Of a DNA stretch of 9,164 bases, positions 6,362-9,164 are shown piece by piece. Made by a program: the position numbers and the translations under genes. The notes below the pieces were generated by a model. The model had not been told where the DNA came from. It saw only the letters and a list, made by a program, of their open reading frames with translations, and searched no databases. Source of the stretch: CAYNLG01 sp964397995 (GTDB lineage: Bacteria; Planctomycetota; Phycisphaerae; FEN-1346); assembly GCA_964397995.1 (NCBI GenBank), contig CAYNLG010000108.1, positions 1 through 9,164 of the forward strand. The letters are read 5' to 3'. Positions within the stretch are counted from its first letter, which is position 1; every line of letters begins with the position of its first letter.

Positions 6362-8067
6362 GCGCGACCCGCGAGAGGCGCGGCGAGCTGCTTTCGCGCC
6401 GGACCGGTCGGCGCGGGTTCGGGACGTGGCTCCGGTACAACTGGCCGATGGTCTTCGTCCACCTGTTGCTCGTGACCTTCGGCGTGTTGAACCTGTACCC
6501 GTTCCTGTGGATGCTCGGCACGAGCGTCAAGGCCGAGGCGGAGGCGTCCGTGGACCGCCTGAACCCGGTGCCCAATCGCAAGTTCCGCCTGGTCGAGGGC
6601 CTGGACCCGCGGACCGTTCTGCCGACCGCCCTGGAGCCCGGCTTGGAGACCGCCGAGGGCGACGCCGTCGGCGACCACCTGGCGGCCCTCTGGAACAAGC
6701 TCACGCTGCTGCACCAGATGCAGCGGGCCGCGTGGCGCCGCAACGTCGCCCACCACGCGGAGCTCGTGCTCCGGGCCCGCGACCCGGCCCTCGAGGTCCT
6801 GAAGGAAGCCGGCGATGCCGCGGGCGCGGCGGCGCGTCGGGTGGAGCTGGAGGCCCGCGTGCCGGGGGTGCTCGAAAGGCTGATCGAGGCCGGCGTCCTC
6901 GCGTCCGACCCGGCGCGGGAGAGCCTGTGGCCGGGGCCGGCCCTGACCGAGGGCCGCGCGGGCGAGGGCCTCGACGCCGAGGCCCGGGCCGTCGCCGACG
7001 CCCTCCTGGACCACCTGACCGTGTCGCCGCGCGAGTACACGAAGATCGCCAAGGGGACGGCGGCGGCGGCGCTGGCGGACCTGCAATCGCTGGCGGCGGC
7101 GGGCGGGGCGCTGGTGCCGGTGGCGCGCGGGGCCGAGCCGGCGGCCTGGGCCTTCGCCCTCGGCCCGGGCGCGCGCGGCCGCATCTACAAGGACCTCTAT
7201 CCGCGGCAGATCCTGACCCTCTGGGCGATGCAGAAGGAGAACGTGCGGCGCGGCGAAAGCCGCTCGACCTATGCCACCGACCGCCGGTCCGCCGACATGT
7301 ACGCCAAGAGCTACGGCCTGGTGGACCTGGACACGGCGTGGGCCGAACTCGTCGACCTGAAGGACGCGGGCTACCTGGAGCCGGGCACCGTCCAGTGGGT
7401 CAATTACTGGGTGGTGCTGCGCGAGGAGAACTTCCTCCTGCACTTCATGACGAGCGTGCTGATTACGGTGGTGGTGGTGTGGGGGTCGATCCTCGTCGCC
7501 TCGATGCTGGGCTACGCGCTGGCGAGCATGAGGTTCCCGGGGAAGCTGCTGGTGCTGGGGGTGATCATCGCGGCGTCGGTGCTGCCGACCGAGGCGCGGA
7601 TGATTCCGATCTTCAAGATGCTGCTCTCGGTGGGGCTGCTGAAGACGCTCTGGGGGATGACGATCTGGATGACCAGCTTCGGCACCGGCCACACGCTGCT
7701 CATGGCCGGCTTCTTCATGACGCTCCCGAAGGAGGTGGACGAGGCCGCCGAGGTCGACGGGGCGGGGACGTTCCGGAAGTTCTTCGACATTGCGCTGCCA
7801 ATGGCGCGGCCGGTGGTGATGACGGTGGGCCTCTTTGCGTTCCTGGGGGCGTGGAACAACTTCCTGGTGCCGCTGCTGTGCACGATCTCGCGGCCGAGCA
7901 TGCAGCCGCTGGCGGTGGCGGTCTACAACTTCCAGCAGGGGCACCCGGGCAAGTGGCACCAGATCAACGCGGCGGCGGCGATCATGATCCTGCCGGTGAT
8001 CCTGCTGTTCCTGTTCGTCCAGAAGTACGTGGTGAAGGCCATTGCCGTGGGGGCGGTGAAGGGGTAG
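6358..8067 (+). CDS. MalG-type ABC permease with a very large loop insertion
   Basis: This 569-residue inner-membrane protein is the second permease of the sugar importer. Its family usually has about 270-300 residues. A basic N-terminus (RERRGELLSRRTGRR) precedes helix 1 (about 29-54, ending LYPFLWMLGTSVK, the canonical MalG helix 1 end). The family pattern resumes at VNYWVVLREENFLLHFMTSV (348-367). It continues through GYALASMRFPGK (385-396), LPTEARMIPIF (409-419), the EAA loop VDEAAEVDGAG (460-470) and LGAWNNFLVPLL (496-507). Between them, residues 58-345 are foreign to the family and by topology should be periplasmic. The EAA loop is intact, so ATPase docking is expected. The gene ends the kinase/transporter operon, with no clear terminator before the next promoter. 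Identification is secure; the insertion's role is unknown. Confidence 0.93.
   Translation: MSATRERRGELLSRRTGRRGFGTWLRYNWPMVFVHLLLVTFGVLNLYPFLWMLGTSVKAEAEASVDRLNPVPNRKFRLVEGLDPRTVLPTALEPGLETAEGDAVGDHLAALWNKLTLLHQMQRAAWRRNVAHHAELVLRARDPALEVLKEAGDAAGAAARRVELEARVPGVLERLIEAGVLASDPARESLWPGPALTEGRAGEGLDAEARAVADALLDHLTVSPREYTKIAKGTAAAALADLQSLAAAGGALVPVARGAEPAAWAFALGPGARGRIYKDLYPRQILTLWAMQKENVRRGESRSTYATDRRSADMYAKSYGLVDLDTAWAELVDLKDAGYLEPGTVQWVNYWVVLREENFLLHFMTSVLITVVVVWGSILVASMLGYALASMRFPGKLLVLGVIIAASVLPTEARMIPIFKMLLSVGLLKTLWGMTIWMTSFGTGHTLLMAGFFMTLPKEVDEAAEVDGAGTFRKFFDIALPMARPVVMTVGLFAFLGAWNNFLVPLLCTISRPSMQPLAVAVYNFQQGHPGKWHQINAAAAIMILPVILLFLFVQKYVVKAIAVGAVKG
6529..7392 (+). other. Insertion of about 290 residues in the MalG-type permease, with winged-helix-like segments
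   Basis: Residues 58-345 interrupt the permease between helices 1 and 2. They are rich in Ala, Arg and Glu and contain no membrane helix. Residues 223-268 (SPREYTKIAKGTAAAALADL followed by SLAAAGGALVPV) follow a helix-turn-helix-wing pattern. Residues 312-346 (ADMYAKSYGLVDLDTAWAEL followed by VDLKDAGYLEPG) do so again. A third, weaker match ends at RLIEAGVL (174-181). All three share an L-x-x-A-G-x-L-like end. The reading is by eye, and a periplasmic DNA-binding role is implausible. A protein-interaction use is more likely. Confidence 0.5.
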
Positions 8068-8076
8068 CCTTTTCGG

Positions 8077-8105
8077 TTGACACGCGCATCGCCGCCCGGT
8101 ACTTG
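8077..8105 (+). promoter_or_regulatory. Probable promoter of inositol phosphate synthase
   Basis: A perfect -35 hexamer TTGACA (8077-8082) begins only 9 nt after the permease stop codon. At 17 bp the -10 position reads TACTTG (8100-8105), a poor match that keeps only the leading TA. The perfect -35 and the 103-nt gap before the next gene support an independent transcription unit, but the -10 is uncertain. Confidence 0.45.
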
Positions 8106-8123
8106 ATAGGATTCTTCGAGGGC

Positions 8124-8148
8124 CGGTCCCGCCTGCGCCCGGGGACCG
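8124..8148 (+). other. Hairpin in the inositol phosphate synthase leader
   Basis: CGGTCCC (8124-8130) pairs perfectly with GGGACCG (8142-8148) around an 11-nt loop. No T-run follows, so it is not an intrinsic terminator. It lies 22 nt before the start codon, between the probable promoter and the gene. It may stabilise or regulate the mRNA, or be incidental in such GC-rich sequence. Confidence 0.4.
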
Positions 8149-8170
8149 ATGGGTGAGAGGGCTCTTTCGC

Positions 8171-9164
8171 ATGGGTGAACCGATCCGCCTGGCCATTGCC
8201 GGCGTCGGCAACTGCGCCAGCAGCCTCCTGCAGGGCATCGCACACTACCGCCGCGCCGCCACCGCCGGGCAGCCGGAGACGCTCGGTCTGATGCACTACG
8301 ACCTGGGGGGCTACCTGCCGCGGGACATCGAGCCGGTGGCGGCGTTCGACATCGACGTCCGCAAGGTCGGCCGCCCCCTCGAAGAGGCCGCCTTCGCCCC
8401 GCCCAACTGCACCAAGACCATCGAGGCCGACCTCGGTGCCAGCGGCGTCACGGTCCAGATGGGCCCCGTCCTGGACGGCTGCCCCGACCACATGGCCGCG
8501 TACCCCGACGACCAGCGGTTCATCCCGTCGGAGGCGAAGCCGGCGGACGCGGCCGCGGTTTTGAAGGACTCCGGGGCCGAGATTCTCGTCAGCTACATGC
8601 CCGTCGGGTCGCAGAAGGCCACGGAGTACTACGCGGAGGCCTGCCTGGCCGCCGGCGTCAGCTTCGTCAACTGCGTGCCGGTCTTCATCGTGAGCGACGA
8701 CGCTTGGGCGGCGCGGTTCGAGAAGGCCGGCATCCCCGTCGTCGGCGACGATATCAAGGCCCAGGTCGGCGCGACCATCTGCCACCGGACGCTGACGCGC
8801 CTGTTCGAGGACCGCGGCGTCCGGCTGGAGCGGACGTACCAGTTGAACACGGGTGGCAACACGGACTTCCTGAACATGCTGAAGCGGGAGCGGCTGGCCT
8901 CGAAGAAGATCTCGAAGACCGAGGCCGTCCAGTCGGAGCTGGCCGAGCCACTGCCCGCCGACCAGGTGCACATCGGCCCGGCCGACTACGTTCCGTGGCT
9001 CCATGACAACAAGGTCTGCTTCCTGCGGATGGAAGGGCGGGGCTTCGCCGGCGTGGGGCTGAACCTGGAGGTCCGTCTGAGCGTCGAGGACTCGCCCAAC
9101 AGCGCCGGCGTGGCCGTCGACGCCGTGCGCCTGTGCCGGCTGGCCCGCGACCGCGGCTTGGCCG
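8171..9164 (+). CDS. ino1: Inositol-3-phosphate synthase (partial, 3' end outside window)
   Basis: This enzyme converts glucose 6-phosphate to 1D-myo-inositol 3-phosphate with tightly bound NAD+, the committed step to inositol lipids and inositol-derived solutes. The N-terminal Rossmann motif is IAGVGNCASSL (9-19), followed by AAFDIDVRKVG. The family core is almost textbook: SYMPVGS, VNCVPVFI, GDDIKAQVGATICHRTL, LFEDRGV, NTGGNTDFLN and ERLASKKISKTEA, which carries the conserved lysines. SPNSAG and DAVR near the visible end match the C-terminal region of the actinobacterial-type enzyme. About 331 codons are present. Related enzymes have about 360-370 residues, so some 30-40 codons lie beyond the window. 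ATG 8171 has GAGAGGG 9 nt upstream; an in-frame GTG at 8153 would add six residues and cannot be excluded. The inositol product could serve membrane phosphatidylinositol or a compatible solute; nothing here decides. Confidence 0.95.
   Translation, partial: MGEPIRLAIAGVGNCASSLLQGIAHYRRAATAGQPETLGLMHYDLGGYLPRDIEPVAAFDIDVRKVGRPLEEAAFAPPNCTKTIEADLGASGVTVQMGPVLDGCPDHMAAYPDDQRFIPSEAKPADAAAVLKDSGAEILVSYMPVGSQKATEYYAEACLAAGVSFVNCVPVFIVSDDAWAARFEKAGIPVVGDDIKAQVGATICHRTLTRLFEDRGVRLERTYQLNTGGNTDFLNMLKRERLASKKISKTEAVQSELAEPLPADQVHIGPADYVPWLHDNKVCFLRMEGRGFAGVGLNLEVRLSVEDSPNSAGVAVDAVRLCRLARDRGLA

Noticed and set aside
8124..8148. Intrinsic terminator of the kinase/transporter operon
   Set aside because: The 7-bp stem is followed by ATGGGTGAGAGG with no T run, and it lies downstream of the likely ino1 promoter.
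6202..8238. Long minus-strand open frame opposite the second permease gene
   Set aside because: Same high-GC shadow effect; low-complexity basic product, no family motifs, no credible promoter or ribosome binding site.
1..9164. CRISPR arrays, insertion sequences, tRNA or rRNA genes, attachment sites
   Set aside because: No regularly spaced repeats, transposase-like frames, terminal inverted repeats, cloverleaf or rRNA-like sequence were seen on reading. The gene content is that of an ordinary chromosomal region.

Overview
This is a GC-rich stretch of bacterial chromosome with every supported gene on the + strand. It holds four complete genes and one gene cut off by the right edge. The first gene is a DUF1559-like pseudopilin with a variant of the C-terminal H-X9-DG motif. 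Families of such pseudopilins are characteristic of Planctomycetota and related PVC lineages. Together with the high GC, diderm-type sugar transport and recognisable sigma70-type promoters, this suggests a planctomycete-like (perhaps Phycisphaerae-type) organism. That assignment is an inference from gene content, not from a marker gene.

Layout: (1) 1-304 holds a well-formed promoter (80-108) and a leader of about 190 nt with a stable hairpin just before the ribosome binding site. (2) 305-1294 encodes the pseudopilin-like protein. It is closed by a strong intrinsic terminator (1324-1365), and the next promoter (-10 at 1386-1391) follows at once. (3) 1432-8067 is a tight three-gene operon: an FGGY-family sugar kinase, a 1062-residue protein that joins a solute-binding protein to a MalF-type permease, and a MalG-type permease swollen by an insertion of about 290 residues. 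The spacings are a 16-nt gap with a stop/Shine-Dalgarno overlap, then a 4-nt ATGA overlap. (4) 8068-8170 carries a perfect -35 hexamer with a weaker -10 and a small leader hairpin. (5) 8171 to the end is inositol-3-phosphate synthase, lacking only its last few dozen codons.

How the genes work together: the operon looks like a carbohydrate uptake and activation unit. The fused receptor/permease and the MalG-like permease would form the translocation pathway, and the kinase would phosphorylate the sugar after import. No ABC ATPase is present, so a MalK/MsmX-like ATPase encoded elsewhere must be assumed. The substrate cannot be read from sequence. Inositol phosphate synthase uses glucose 6-phosphate and probably has its own promoter, so a functional link to the transporter is possible but unproven.

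The most unusual content is the architecture of the transporter. The receptor is covalently built into one permease. The other permease carries a large, probably periplasmic insertion between its first and second membrane helices, and two segments of that insertion read like winged-helix folds.
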